NCBI RefSeq assembly: GCF_024355225.1
Contig: NZ_VCNH01000008.1
Span: 124,001-188,000, forward strand
Origin: Roseovarius sp. M141
Lineage (GTDB): Bacteria; Pseudomonadota; Alphaproteobacteria; Rhodobacterales; Rhodobacteraceae
Direction of reading: 5' to 3'
Length of the DNA stretch: 64,000 bases
The position numbers and the translations under genes are program-made. The notes under the pieces were generated by a model, which was given only the letters and a program-made list of their open reading frames with translations, was not told the DNA's origin and did not search any database. Shown in pieces: positions 47,785-57,086 of this stretch (the stretch's first letter is position 1; each line of letters begins with the position of its first letter).

Positions 47785-49374
47785 ATGACCGATATCGTTC
47801 CCCTCCGCCGCGCCCTTTTGTCCGTGTCCGACAAGACCGGGCTGATCGATCTGGGCCGGGCCCTGTCAGAGCGCGGCGTCGAACTGCTCAGCACCGGCGG
47901 CAGCGCGAAAACGCTGCGCGATGCAGGGCTGGACGTGCGCGATGTGGCTGATGTGACAGGCTTTCCCGAGATGATGGACGGGCGGGTCAAAACGCTGCAC
48001 CCTGCGGTGCATGGCGGCCTGCTGGCGCTGCGCGACAACGACGATCATGTGGCAGCGATGCAACAGCATGGCATCGCCGCGATCGATCTGCTGGTGGTGA
48101 ACCTCTATCCGTTCGAATCCACCGTCGCGGCGGGTGCCGACTATGACACCTGCGTCGAGAATATCGACATCGGCGGCCCGGCGATGATTCGCGCCGCCGC
48201 GAAGAACCACGGCTTTGTGAATGTCGTCGTCGATGTCGAAGACTACGCAGCCCTGCTGGAGGAGATGGATGCGCATGACGGCGGCACCACGCTCGCCTTC
48301 CGCCAGAAAATGGCGATGACCGCGTATTCGCGCACCGCCTCGTATGATTCGGCGGTGTCCACGTGGATGGCCGCACAGCAGGGCGATACTGCTCCGCGTC
48401 GCCGCACGGTCGCGGGCACACTGGCGCAAAAGCTGCGCTACGGCGAAAACCCGCATCAGGGCGCGTCCTTCTACCTCGACGGCAGCGCCCGCCCCGGTGT
48501 GGCGACCGCGCTGCAGCTTCAGGGCAAGGCGCTGAGCTACAACAACATCAACGACACCGACGCGGCGTTCGAACTGGCCAGCGAATTCAGCCCGCAAGAC
48601 GGCCCTGCCTGCGCGATCATCAAGCACGCCAACCCCTGCGGCGTGGCCCGCGCAACAACGCTGAAGGACGCCTATATGCGCGCCTTCGACTGCGACCGCA
48701 CATCGGCCTTCGGCGGCATCATCGCACTGAACCAGCCGCTGGACGGCGCCACTGCCGAGGAGATAGTGCAGATCTTTACCGAGGTCGTCATCGCCCCCGG
48801 CGCGGACGACGATGCGCGCCGCATCTTCGAGGCCAAGAAGAACCTGCGCCTGCTGATTACCGAAGGCATGGCCGATCCGCGCGCCGCCGCCCAGACGATC
48901 CGGCAGGTATCGGGCGGATACCTGATGCAGGACAAGGATAACGGCCATCTGGAGGCGGGCAATCTGAAGGTCGTCACCAAACGCCAGCCGACGGAGGCCG
49001 AGATGGCCGACATGCTGTTCGCCTGGAAGGTTGCCAAGCACGTCAAATCCAACGCCATCGTCTACGTCAAGGATGGCGCAACCGTCGGCGTTGGTGCAGG
49101 CCAGATGAGCCGCGTCGACAGCTGCCGTATTGCCGCGCGCAAGTCGCAGGACATGGCAGATGCACTGGGCCTGCCCGCGCCGCTGACCCAGGGCAGCGTG
49201 GTGGCGTCGGATGCGTTCTTTCCCTTTGCCGACGGCCTGCTGACCGCAGCCGAGGCCGGCGCAACGGCGGTGATCCATCCCGGCGGATCAATGCGCGACG
49301 ACGATGTGATCGCCGCCGCAGACGACGCCGGGCTGGCAATGGTGCTGACCGGCATGCGCCATTTCCGGCACTGA
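47785..49374 (+). CDS. purH: Bifunctional AICAR formyltransferase/IMP cyclohydrolase
   Basis: Last two steps of IMP synthesis in one protein (529 residues). IMP cyclohydrolase domain is about 1-200 ([19 protein letters not shown] at 9-27, [13 protein letters not shown] near 70-82). AICAR transformylase domain has [14 protein letters not shown] (near 217-230) with catalytic lysine and histidine in KHANPCG (near 279-285) and [12 protein letters not shown] near 433-444. Length is normal. It lies 24 bases after the heparinase gene and 25 before lspA. Confidence 0.97.
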   Translation: MTDIVPLRRALLSVSDKTGLIDLGRALSERGVELLSTGGSAKTLRDAGLDVRDVADVTGFPEMMDGRVKTLHPAVHGGLLALRDNDDHVAAMQQHGIAAIDLLVVNLYPFESTVAAGADYDTCVENIDIGGPAMIRAAAKNHGFVNVVVDVEDYAALLEEMDAHDGGTTLAFRQKMAMTAYSRTASYDSAVSTWMAAQQGDTAPRRRTVAGTLAQKLRYGENPHQGASFYLDGSARPGVATALQLQGKALSYNNINDTDAAFELASEFSPQDGPACAIIKHANPCGVARATTLKDAYMRAFDCDRTSAFGGIIALNQPLDGATAEEIVQIFTEVVIAPGADDDARRIFEAKKNLRLLITEGMADPRAAAQTIRQVSGGYLMQDKDNGHLEAGNLKVVTKRQPTEAEMADMLFAWKVAKHVKSNAIVYVKDGATVGVGAGQMSRVDSCRIAARKSQDMADALGLPAPLTQGSVVASDAFFPFADGLLTAAEAGATAVIHPGGSMRDDDVIAAADDAGLAMVLTGMRHFRH

Positions 49375-49399
49375 TACGCAGCACGCGCAGGAGGATGCG

Positions 49400-49870
49400 A
49401 TGAAAACGGCATTCTGGACAGCCTTCTGGGTCTTTCTTCTGGATCAGGCCAGCAAATGGCTGGTGGTCCACTGGATGGACCTGCGCGCCCTGGGCACGAT
49501 CGAGGTCGCGCCGCCCTTCCTGACCCTGCGCATGGCGTGGAATTACGGCATCAACTTTGGCCTGATGGCCGGGGAGTCGCCCGTGACGCGCTGGGTGCTG
49601 ATCGCCGTCGCGCTGGTCATTTCGGGCGCGGTGCTGTGGTGGGCGCATCATGAACCGGGCGGCAAGTGGCAGAAAATCGCCGCCGGGCTGCTGGTCGGCG
49701 GCGCGCTGGGCAATGTGATCGACCGGGTTCTCTATGGCGCGGTCGCGGATTTCCTGAACATGTCCTGCTGTGGTTTGAACAATCCTTTCGCGTTCAATAT
49801 CGCCGATATCTCGATCTTTGCCGGCGCGCTGGGCATGGTGATCTTCACTCCGGGCAAAAAGCCCGCGTGA
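49400..49870 (+). CDS. lspA: Lipoprotein signal peptidase
   Basis: Signal peptidase II (156 residues), an aspartic membrane protease that cleaves prolipoproteins before the lipidated cysteine. Four membrane segments; the catalytic aspartates are in [15 protein letters not shown] (near 112-126) and FNIADISI (near 132-139). The next gene encodes a lipoprotein, a natural substrate. AGGAGG ribosome site before the ATG. Confidence 0.95.
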   Translation: MKTAFWTAFWVFLLDQASKWLVVHWMDLRALGTIEVAPPFLTLRMAWNYGINFGLMAGESPVTRWVLIAVALVISGAVLWWAHHEPGGKWQKIAAGLLVGGALGNVIDRVLYGAVADFLNMSCCGLNNPFAFNIADISIFAGALGMVIFTPGKKPA

Positions 49871-49930
49871 CGCCGGGGCGAACATGCGATAGACCATCTT
49901 GCAAACATCTATGACAGAAGGGCCTCGACC

Positions 49931-50443
49931 ATGCGCCGCGGCATCATTGCACTGACGATCATGACCCTCGCCGTCGCTGGCTGCGGGCAGAACGGGAAGC
50001 TGTCCCGGATCAAGAACACCAGCGACGGGCCTGACGAATTCACCGTCCTGCCCACCAAGCCGCTGCAGACGCCGCAAACCTACAACACCCTGCCCGCCCC
50101 CACGCCCGGCGGCGCAAATCTGGTCGACACGAACCCCAGGGCCGAAGGCATCGCCGCCCTCGGTGGCAATCCGGCTGCGACGGTGCCTGCGGGCGTCGGC
50201 CGCGGCGATGCGGGGCTGCTCAATCAGACCCAGCGATACGGCGTGAACCCCGCCATCCGTCAGGAACTGGCGTACGAGGATGCCGACACACGTCGCCGCC
50301 ACGGCCGCGTGAACATCTTCAATATCGGCCCCTACGACGACTATACCGACGCCTACAAAAAGCAGTGGCTGGACGCGCAGGCCGCAAAGCAGCGCATGCA
50401 GCGCAGCGGCGTCGTCACCCCCTCGTCCCCACCGGCACGGTAA
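49931..50443 (+). CDS. DUF3035 lipoprotein (BamF-like outer-membrane assembly subunit)
   Basis: Lipoprotein of 170 residues with lipobox VAGC (C18). The short conserved GPDEFTVLPTKPL (near 33-45) is the segment shared by BamC and the alphaproteobacterial BamF proteins, which join the outer-membrane beta-barrel assembly complex. Low-complexity proline-rich middle; QELAYEDADTRRRHGR near 111-126 is family-typical. Located directly after lspA and before two M16 peptidases, an envelope-biogenesis cluster. Confidence 0.85.
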   Translation: MRRGIIALTIMTLAVAGCGQNGKLSRIKNTSDGPDEFTVLPTKPLQTPQTYNTLPAPTPGGANLVDTNPRAEGIAALGGNPAATVPAGVGRGDAGLLNQTQRYGVNPAIRQELAYEDADTRRRHGRVNIFNIGPYDDYTDAYKKQWLDAQAAKQRMQRSGVVTPSSPPAR

Positions 50444-50449
50444 TGCGCG

Positions 50450-50466
50450 GCGGCCTGCCCGGCCGC
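50450..50466 (+). terminator. Possible weak terminator after the BamF-like gene
   Basis: GCGGCC/GGCCGC stem with a five-base loop just after the stop codon, followed by GTGTTTC. The T run is short, so partial read-through into the M16 genes is likely. Confidence 0.3.
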
Positions 50467-50501
50467 GTGTTTCGCTGAAATCACAGATGCGGCATCGCAG
50501 G

Positions 50502-50529
50502 TTGCACACGCACCCTGCGACTGTATCTA
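50502..50529 (+). promoter_or_regulatory. Candidate promoter of the M16 peptidase pair
   Basis: TTGCAC (50502-50507) and TATCTA (50524-50529) with 16-base spacing, about 31 bases before the first M16 gene. Reasonable match to housekeeping promoters but untested. Confidence 0.4.
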
Positions 50530-50560
50530 TGCGCCATGCCCGTCCCAACCGGAGGCCCCT

Positions 50561-51946
50561 ATGCGCGCCCTGCTGATCGCCCTGACCGCCCTTTTCCCCC
50601 TCACCGCCACGGCGCAGGACGGGGCAGGCAGCGACGCCGCCCCGATGACGGATAACGTCACAACCTACACGCTGGACAATGGCCTCGACCTTGTCGTGAT
50701 CGAGGACCACCGCGCGCCGGTCGTCACCCATATGGTGTGGTATCGCGCCGGGTCCGCGGACGAGCCGCCGGGCGCGTCCGGCGTGGCGCATTTTCTGGAA
50801 CACCTGCTGTTCAAGGGCACCGAGAAACTGGCACCGGGCGAATTTTCGTCCACCGTGGCCAAGCAGGGCGGCAACGACAACGCCTTTACCAGCTATGATT
50901 ATACCGCCTATTTCCAGAGGGTCGCAGCGGACCGGCTGGAGCTGATGATGCAGATGGAATCCGACCGCATGGTCAACCTGCAACTGGATGAACAGAACGT
51001 CGCCACCGAACGCGACGTCATCATCGAAGAGCGTAACTCGCGCGTTGAAAACAACCCCGGCGCGCTGTTTCGCGAACAGCAGAACGCAGCCCAGTATCTG
51101 AACAGCCCTTACGGCGATCCCGTCATCGGGTGGCAGCACGAACAGCCGCTGCTGACGCTGGAGGATGCCACGGACTTCTACGGCCAGTATTATTCGCCCA
51201 ACAACGCCATCGTCGTCGTTGCGGGGGATGTGGTGGCGCAGGACGTATACGCACTGACCCAGAAATATTACGGCCCCCTGCCCGCCAACCCGGCCCTTCC
51301 CGATCGCGTGCGCCCGCAAGAGCCGCGCCAGATGGCCGCGCGCCGACTGGCCATGCAGGATCCGCGCGTTGCGCAGCCCTACCTGACGCGCAGCTACCTT
51401 GCCCCCGAACGCGACAGCGGCGATCAGTCCCGCGCCGCCGCGCTGTCGGTGCTGGCCGAGATCCTGGGCGGCGGCACCACATCGGTGATGGCCGAAAAGC
51501 TGCAATTCGACAGCCAGATCGCGGTCCAGTCCGCAGCATGGTATGATGGTATCTCGCTGGACGACACCAGCTTTACCCTGCTCGTCGTGCCGGTCCCCGG
51601 CACCCCTCTGCCGCAGGCCGAGGCAGCGATGGACGGCGTCATCGCCGAGTTCCTGGAAACCGGCGTCGATACGGACCAGCTGAAGCGGATCAAGATGCGG
51701 CTGCGCGCCGCGCAGGTCTATGCCCGCGACGACGTGAACGGGCTGGCGAATCGCTATGGCGCGGCGCTGACCTCGGGGCTGACAGTCGCTGACGTGCAGG
51801 CATGGCCGGACGTGTTGCAAAGCGTCACGGCAGATGACGTGATGCAGGCCGCACGCGATCTGTTCGACGACAGAAATTCCGTCACCGGATATCTCAGCAC
51901 CCCCGAAACACCCACTACCACAGCCGCCCCGGAGGTTGCGCAATGA
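50561..51946 (+). CDS. M16 zinc metallopeptidase, catalytic subunit
   Basis: Pitrilysin-family (M16B) peptidase of 461 residues. Signal peptide about 1-19 (ATA-QD). The inverted zinc motif HxxEH is in VAHFLEHLLFKG (near residues 75-86), with the third ligand in the ERDVIIEE segment near 152-159. Bacterial pairs of this type form heterodimers with an inactive partner, encoded here by the next gene with a four-base ATGA overlap. Periplasmic processing or degradation of peptides is expected. The C-terminus ends in threonine/proline-rich residues. Confidence 0.94.
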   Translation: MRALLIALTALFPLTATAQDGAGSDAAPMTDNVTTYTLDNGLDLVVIEDHRAPVVTHMVWYRAGSADEPPGASGVAHFLEHLLFKGTEKLAPGEFSSTVAKQGGNDNAFTSYDYTAYFQRVAADRLELMMQMESDRMVNLQLDEQNVATERDVIIEERNSRVENNPGALFREQQNAAQYLNSPYGDPVIGWQHEQPLLTLEDATDFYGQYYSPNNAIVVVAGDVVAQDVYALTQKYYGPLPANPALPDRVRPQEPRQMAARRLAMQDPRVAQPYLTRSYLAPERDSGDQSRAAALSVLAEILGGGTTSVMAEKLQFDSQIAVQSAAWYDGISLDDTSFTLLVVPVPGTPLPQAEAAMDGVIAEFLETGVDTDQLKRIKMRLRAAQVYARDDVNGLANRYGAALTSGLTVADVQAWPDVLQSVTADDVMQAARDLFDDRNSVTGYLSTPETPTTTAAPEVAQ

Positions 51947-53298
51947 CCCTTTCCCGCATGATGCATCTGGCCGCCGCTCTGGCCACCGCGCTTCTGGCCG
52001 CGCCTGCCAGCGCCGAAATCAAGGTGCAGGACCTGACCACCCCCGGCGGCATCGACCTGTGGCTGGTCGAGGATCACACGATCCCCTTTGTCGCGCTTGA
52101 ATTGCGCTTTCGCGGCGGGGCCTCGCTGGACCTGCCGGGCAAACGCGGCGCGACGAACCTGATGACAGGCCTTCTGGAGGAAGGCGCAGGCGACATGGAC
52201 AGCCGCGCGTTTGCCCGCCAAGCCGAGGCGCTGGCCGCCAACTTCTCCTACAGCGTGGGTGACGACATGCTTGCCGTCTCGGCCCGCTTTCTCAGCGAGA
52301 ACCGCGATCAGGCGGTCGGCCTGCTGCGGGAAAGCCTCGTGACTCCGAGCTTCAACCAGAAATCCATCGACCGGGTGCGCGCACAGGTCAATTCGATCAT
52401 CGAATCCGATCTAAAAGACCCCAGCGCGATCGTCGCGCGCACGTTCGATGCGCAGACCTTTGGCGACCATCCCTATGCCACCTCCAAGGACGGCACGCTG
52501 GAGAGTGTCGCCGCGCTGACGCGCGATGATATCATCACCGCCCACCGCGCCGCGCTGGTGCGCGACCGTCTCTATGTCGCTGCCGTGGGCGACATCACGG
52601 CAGATCAGCTGACCGCGCTGGTCGCGGGTCTGACCCATGGCCTGCCTGAATCCTCCGATATCGACCTGCCCGGCGGCGCCAAGACCGATCTGCCCGGCGG
52701 GATCACCGTGATCGACTATGCAACTCCGCAATCCGTCGTGACCTTCGCCCAGCCCGGCATCGACCGGGACGATCCGGATTTCTTTGCCGCCTATCTGCTG
52801 AATCAGATCCTGGGCGGCGGCGGGTTTGAAAGCCGCCTGATGCATGAGGTCCGCGAAAAACGTGGCCTGACCTACGGCGTCTATTCCTACCTCGTCGACA
52901 AGGACGGCGCGCAGCTCTGGATGGGGCAGGTTGCCTCGGCCAATGACCGCGTTGCGCAGGCAATCGAGGTGATAAAGGACGAGTGGCAGAAAATGCGCGA
53001 CACCGGCGTGACCGCGCAGGAGCTGGAGGACGCCAAGACCTACATGACCGGCGCCTACCCGCTGCGCTTTGACGGCAACGCGCCTATCGCCAACATCGCC
53101 GTGGAAATGCAGGTCGAGGGGCTGCCGACCGACTATATCGCCACCCGCAACGATCAGGTAAATGCCGTCACGCTGGAGCAGATCAACCGCGTCGCGCGTG
53201 ATCTGCTGGACCCGGCCAAGCTGAGCTTTGTCGTCGCTGGTAAACCCGAAGGGTTAGAAGCGCCGCCCGGCCCGGATACAGGCGCCATTTCCGAATAA
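51943..53298 (+). CDS. M16 peptidase family, non-catalytic partner
   Basis: M16B-fold protein of 451 residues with a signal peptide (about 1-22, SAEI). The region aligned to the zinc site reads KRGATNLMTGLLEEGAGD (near 66-83) and lacks HxxEH, so the protein should be inactive alone. It keeps the R/Y pair of the C-terminal half (REKRGLTYGVYSYLVDKDGA near 303-322), which in M16 heterodimers helps bind the substrate. It overlaps the catalytic gene by four bases, ensuring balanced expression. Confidence 0.92.
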   Translation: MTLSRMMHLAAALATALLAAPASAEIKVQDLTTPGGIDLWLVEDHTIPFVALELRFRGGASLDLPGKRGATNLMTGLLEEGAGDMDSRAFARQAEALAANFSYSVGDDMLAVSARFLSENRDQAVGLLRESLVTPSFNQKSIDRVRAQVNSIIESDLKDPSAIVARTFDAQTFGDHPYATSKDGTLESVAALTRDDIITAHRAALVRDRLYVAAVGDITADQLTALVAGLTHGLPESSDIDLPGGAKTDLPGGITVIDYATPQSVVTFAQPGIDRDDPDFFAAYLLNQILGGGGFESRLMHEVREKRGLTYGVYSYLVDKDGAQLWMGQVASANDRVAQAIEVIKDEWQKMRDTGVTAQELEDAKTYMTGAYPLRFDGNAPIANIAVEMQVEGLPTDYIATRNDQVNAVTLEQINRVARDLLDPAKLSFVVAGKPEGLEAPPGPDTGAISE

Positions 53299-53404
53299 AT
53301 TCAACACCCACGTTCCGCCTGAAATCCAAGTTGTTTAGTTCCCCCCATTGGCTATGGTGAGCTTCGAGCACCATTGCTTTGGCATAAAAACAGGGAATTT
53401 TTCT

Positions 53405-53755
53405 ATGGCACGCGATACTCTCGTTAAATTCGGAGCCGTATCAGGCGGCGACACCAATAACCTGCCGGGTTGGAAAGTCGTCGAAGGCGAGCCGACCATG
53501 ACAACCACGGTCCAGCACACGACCGAGGATGGCAAGGTACTGTCCGGAACATGGCAGGCAACTGTCGGCACCTTCCATGCCACATATACCGATTACGAAT
53601 TCGTCCATATGATTTCAGGGCGGATCATCATCACGCCCGACGGCGGCGACGCGGTCGAGGTTGGGCCGGGCGATGCGTTTGTCGTCGAAGCCGATTTCAA
53701 GGGAACATGGAAGATCCTTGAGGATGTGACAAAGCACTTCGTCATCACCCTGTAA
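53405..53755 (+). CDS. Cupin-domain protein
   Basis: Small single-domain cupin (116 residues) of the Cupin_3/DUF861 type; GTWQATVGTFHATYTDYEFV (near 46-65) then HMISGRIIITPDGGDAVEVG, and the second motif PGDAFVVEADFKGTWKI (near 87-103). The usual metal histidines are partly replaced, so it may bind small molecules rather than act as a dioxygenase. ATG at 53405 has AGGGA about ten bases upstream. Monocistronic, converging on the livF-like gene. Confidence 0.8.
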   Translation: MARDTLVKFGAVSGGDTNNLPGWKVVEGEPTMTTTVQHTTEDGKVLSGTWQATVGTFHATYTDYEFVHMISGRIIITPDGGDAVEVGPGDAFVVEADFKGTWKILEDVTKHFVITL

Positions 53756-53782
53756 TCCGCAGCGGTCGCAGCCAATCTAAAA

Positions 53783-53804
53783 CGCCGGGCCTGATCGCCC
53801 GGCG
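53783..53804. terminator. Terminator between cupin gene and the ABC importer operon
   Basis: An 8-bp perfect stem CGCCGGGC/GCCCGGCG with a six-base loop. The minus strand continues GTTTTAG, a better T run than the plus strand's CTTGTTC, so it mainly ends the importer operon at livF. Confidence 0.65.
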
Positions 53805-53817
53805 CTTGTTCGGGTTG

Positions 53818-54516
53818 TCAAACACCCAGATACCGCGACGCCAGGCTGCGATCGCTGTTCAGCGCATCCACTGGCACTACTTCGCCCCCGCGCCCGTTTT
53901 CGATAAACGCGACCTGGTCCGCAACCGCCAGAACCGCGTCGATGCGCTGCTCGACCAGCAGGATGGCGACCCCCTTGGCGCGCATGGCAACCGTCACGCT
54001 GCGGATCGCCTCCACCATCGACGGCTGCAAGCCCTCGGTCGGCTCGTCCAGCAGCAGCGCCTTGGGGCGCAGGCACAGCGCGCGGGCGGTGGCCAGCATC
54101 TGCTGCTCGCCGCCCGACAGGGTCTGCGCCGACTGGCGATAGCGTTCGCGCAGGCGCGGAAACAGCTCCAGCACCTCGTCCAGCACCTCGGGCGGGCTGG
54201 CGCGGGTGCGTATCCCGATCTCAAGGTTCTGCGCCACCGACAGCCCGGCAAACAGGCGCCGGCCCTGCGGCACATAGCCGATCCCGGCGCGGGCCACCTT
54301 GTGCGCGGGCAAGGCGCTGACCTCGGCGCCGTCCAGCATCACCCGCCCGCCCATCAGCGGCAACAGCCCCATGATCGCACGCATGAGCGTCGTCTTGCCT
54401 GCACCGTTGCGGCCCATCAGGCACAGGATCTCGCCCGCGCCGACATGCAGCGACACCTCGCGCAGCACCTGCGCCGCGCCGTATCCGGCGCTGATGCGGT
54501 CCAGCTTCAGCATCAC
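53818..54516 (-). CDS. livF: Branched-chain-amino-acid-type ABC transporter ATPase LivF-like
   Basis: ATP-binding protein (232 residues). Walker A GRNGAGKTTLMRAIMGLLP (near 34-52), signature TLSGGEQQMLATARAL (near 133-148) and Walker B ALLLDEPTEGLQPSM. The family includes LivF and the ATPases of urea and short-chain amide importers, so the amino-acid assignment is by family only. Last gene of the operon; overlaps the LivG-like gene by four bases. Confidence 0.88.
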   Translation of the reverse strand: MMLKLDRISAGYGAAQVLREVSLHVGAGEILCLMGRNGAGKTTLMRAIMGLLPLMGGRVMLDGAEVSALPAHKVARAGIGYVPQGRRLFAGLSVAQNLEIGIRTRASPPEVLDEVLELFPRLRERYRQSAQTLSGGEQQMLATARALCLRPKALLLDEPTEGLQPSMVEAIRSVTVAMRAKGVAILLVEQRIDAVLAVADQVAFIENGRGGEVVPVDALNSDRSLASRYLGV

Positions 54517-55217
54517 GGCGTCCCCAGATAGGCCGACTGCACACCCGGATCGGCGCGCACTTCGGCGGGCGTGCCCTCGAACAGCACTTCGCCCGCGCTC
54601 AGTACCGTCACCCGGTCCGCCAGCGCCATGACAACGTCCATGTTATGCTCGATCAGCAGGATGGTCGTCTGGTCGGCCAACTCACGCACCAGCGCCATAA
54701 ATGCCGCAATCTCGCCCTCGGACAGCCCTTGCGTCGGTTCGTCCAGGATCAACAGGCGTGGCGCCTGCACCAGCCCCATGGCAATCTCCAGCAGGCGCTG
54801 ATGTCCGTAGCTCAGATCGCCCGCGCGTGCGCCCGTATCCTCCAGCCCGACACGCGCCAGGGCCGCGCGCACCGCCCCCGGCACCTCGTGGCCCGGCATG
54901 TGGCGCCTTGCTGCCAGCGCAACATTCTCGGCCACGGGCAACCGCGCAAAGACCGACGTGATCTGAAACGTATAGGCCATGCCCAGCAGCGTGCGCCTAT
55001 GCGCGGGCAGGCGCGTGATGTCGCGCCCGGCGAATGCAACCCGCCCCGCACTGGGGGCAATCCGTCCGCTGATCATCCCCACCAACGTGGTCTTGCCCGC
55101 GCCATTCGGGCCGATCAGCGCGCGCACCTCGCCCTGCGGCACGTCCAGCGTAACATCGCTGACAGCATGCACACCGCCGTAATCCTTGCTCAAACCCCGC
55201 ACGCTAAGCAGGCTCAT
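54513..55217 (-). CDS. livG: Branched-chain-amino-acid-type ABC transporter ATPase LivG-like
   Basis: ATP-binding protein (234 residues). Walker A GPNGAGKTTLVGMISGRI (near 36-53), signature LSYGHQRLLEIAMGLV (near 135-150, an LSYG variant of LSGG), Walker B LLILDEPTQGLSEGE. ATG at 55217 chosen; it overlaps the permease stop by four bases and livF by four bases, so the whole operon is translationally coupled. Confidence 0.88.
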   Translation of the reverse strand: MSLLSVRGLSKDYGGVHAVSDVTLDVPQGEVRALIGPNGAGKTTLVGMISGRIAPSAGRVAFAGRDITRLPAHRRTLLGMAYTFQITSVFARLPVAENVALAARRHMPGHEVPGAVRAALARVGLEDTGARAGDLSYGHQRLLEIAMGLVQAPRLLILDEPTQGLSEGEIAAFMALVRELADQTTILLIEHNMDVVMALADRVTVLSAGEVLFEGTPAEVRADPGVQSAYLGTP

Positions 55218-56158
55218 GGCAGCCACCCCCAGATGCGACGGCGCAGCTCGCCCATCAGGCCCTGCGGCGCGAACAGCGTCAGCAGCACCAACGCGACGCC
55301 GGCGATCAGCATATACGCGGTCGTCACGCCTGAACTGAGATCGATCAGGTAGAACATGAAAAGCGTGCCGATGAACGGCCCCAGCACCGTGCCCGCCCCG
55401 CCCAGCAGCACCCACAATAGCGGCAGGATCGAGTATTCGACACCCGCAAAGCTGGCCCCGGCATAACCGAACAGCACCGCATATGCCGCGCCCGCCGCGC
55501 CCGAAATCGCGCCGGAAATGGTCAGCGCCGCCAGCTTTAGCCGAAACGTATCGTAGCCCAGCATCAGTGTGCGCGCCTCGTTCTCGCGAATGGCGATCAG
55601 GCTGCGCCCGAAGGGCGCGCGCACCAGCCACAGACAGGCCCCCAGCGCTGCAGAAAACAGCGCCAGCGCGGCCAGATACCGGTTGCCAGCGTCGGCCAGA
55701 TCAATGCCCCATAGCACACGCGACGCGCGCGCGATGACAAACCCCTCGTCGCCCCGCGTCCAGTCCCCGAAGTAAAGCACGCTCAGGTATCCGGCCTGCG
55801 CAAACATGAGCGTGACGATCATGAAGGCCACGCCGGTCGTGCGCAGCGCCAGCAGCCCCAGCAGCGCCGAGATCGCGGCACCGGCCACAACCCCGATCAC
55901 CAGCGCCGCCCCCGGCCCGACACCCAGATGCTGCACGCTCAGCCCCATCCCATACATCCCGGCGGCAAAGAACAGCGCGTGCCCAAGGCTGAGAAGACCA
56001 GTGTAGCCAAAGACGATATTGTATCCGATGGCATAGCTCGCCAGCACCATGATGCGCGCCATGTTGCCGTGATGATAGACCGGCAGCACGAAATGCCCCA
56101 CCAGCAGCAACGCCAACAGACCACCATGCAGGGCCAGAATACGCGACCGCACCCTCAT
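55214..56158 (-). CDS. livM: ABC transporter permease LivM-like
   Basis: Inner-membrane permease (314 residues) with about 8-10 hydrophobic segments and the LivM/LivH family core [20 protein letters not shown] (near 206-225) followed by GGAGTVLGPFIGTLFMF. ATG at 56158 overlaps the upstream livH stop by four bases. Confidence 0.87.
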   Translation of the reverse strand: MRVRSRILALHGGLLALLLVGHFVLPVYHHGNMARIMVLASYAIGYNIVFGYTGLLSLGHALFFAAGMYGMGLSVQHLGVGPGAALVIGVVAGAAISALLGLLALRTTGVAFMIVTLMFAQAGYLSVLYFGDWTRGDEGFVIARASRVLWGIDLADAGNRYLAALALFSAALGACLWLVRAPFGRSLIAIRENEARTLMLGYDTFRLKLAALTISGAISGAAGAAYAVLFGYAGASFAGVEYSILPLLWVLLGGAGTVLGPFIGTLFMFYLIDLSSGVTTAYMLIAGVALVLLTLFAPQGLMGELRRRIWGWLP

Positions 56159-57081
56159 GCGGCGCGCGTGCCGAACAGGCCCTGCGGGCGAAACACCAGC
56201 ACCAGCGCCACCAGCAGCGTCGCCAGTATCTTGGCCAGCGTGGGCGAGAAAAAGACCGATATGATCCCGTCGCTCAGCCCGATCAGGATGGCCGCGACCA
56301 CCGTGCCCGGCAGGCTGCCCAGTCCGCCGATGATGACCACCGTAAAGGCCAGCAGCAGCGGATCGGCCCCCATCAGGTAATGCGCCTGCGAAATCGGCAC
56401 GATCAGCACAGCCGCCAGCGCCGCCAGCGCCGCGCCGATGCCGAACACCATGGCATAGACCCGCTCGACCGGGATACCGAAGGCCAGCGCCATGTCGCGA
56501 TCCGCCTGCACCGCGCGCATCACCAGCCCGATGCGCGTGCGCGCCATCATCGCCCAGACGCCCAGCAGCACGGCAGCCCCGGCGCCGATCACCGCCAGCT
56601 TGTAACTGGTTGTGCTCAGCCCCCATGGCCAATAGAGCGCCAGCGCGCCCTCCTTCACCTCGAACCACGGCAACGCGAGGCGGGTGTTAAAGGGCGGCGC
56701 GACAGGCCGCGCCTCGGGGCCATACCCCATCAGCGTCAACTGCTGGATGATATAGAGCAGGCCAATCGTGGCAACGATGGTCCGCTCGGGGTCATAGTCC
56801 AGCCGCTTGAGGATCGTCATGTCGGCGGCCACGGCAATGGCCCCGACGATCAGCGGTGCCACCACCAGCGCCACGGCAAAGCCGATTGCGGGCGGCCCGC
56901 CCACCAACTGCGTGACGTACCACGCCAGAACCGCGCCGAGCATGAAAAACTCGCCATGCGCGATGTTGACCACCCGCATCACGCCGAACACCAGACTCAG
57001 CCCAACCGCCGTCAGCGCCAGAACTGATGCCATGACAGCGCCCTCCAGCGTCGCCAGCAGCAGATAGGGGCCCAGTTCCAC
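56155..57081 (-). CDS. livH: ABC transporter permease LivH-like
   Basis: Permease of 308 residues starting at a GTG. LivH hallmarks are LVFGVMRVVNIAHGEFFMLG (near 30-49) and the late loop VIIGGLGSLPGTVVAAILIG (near 248-267). Starts six bases after the HAD gene stop and overlaps livM by four bases. Confidence 0.88.
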   Translation of the reverse strand: MELGPYLLLATLEGAVMASVLALTAVGLSLVFGVMRVVNIAHGEFFMLGAVLAWYVTQLVGGPPAIGFAVALVVAPLIVGAIAVAADMTILKRLDYDPERTIVATIGLLYIIQQLTLMGYGPEARPVAPPFNTRLALPWFEVKEGALALYWPWGLSTTSYKLAVIGAGAAVLLGVWAMMARTRIGLVMRAVQADRDMALAFGIPVERVYAMVFGIGAALAALAAVLIVPISQAHYLMGADPLLLAFTVVIIGGLGSLPGTVVAAILIGLSDGIISVFFSPTLAKILATLLVALVLVFRPQGLFGTRAA

Positions 57082-57086
57082 CTGCG

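Noticed and set aside
49067..51943. Very long antisense open frame spanning purH, lspA, BamF-like and M16 genes
   Set aside because: Covers several clearly real genes on the other strand; composition-driven shadow.
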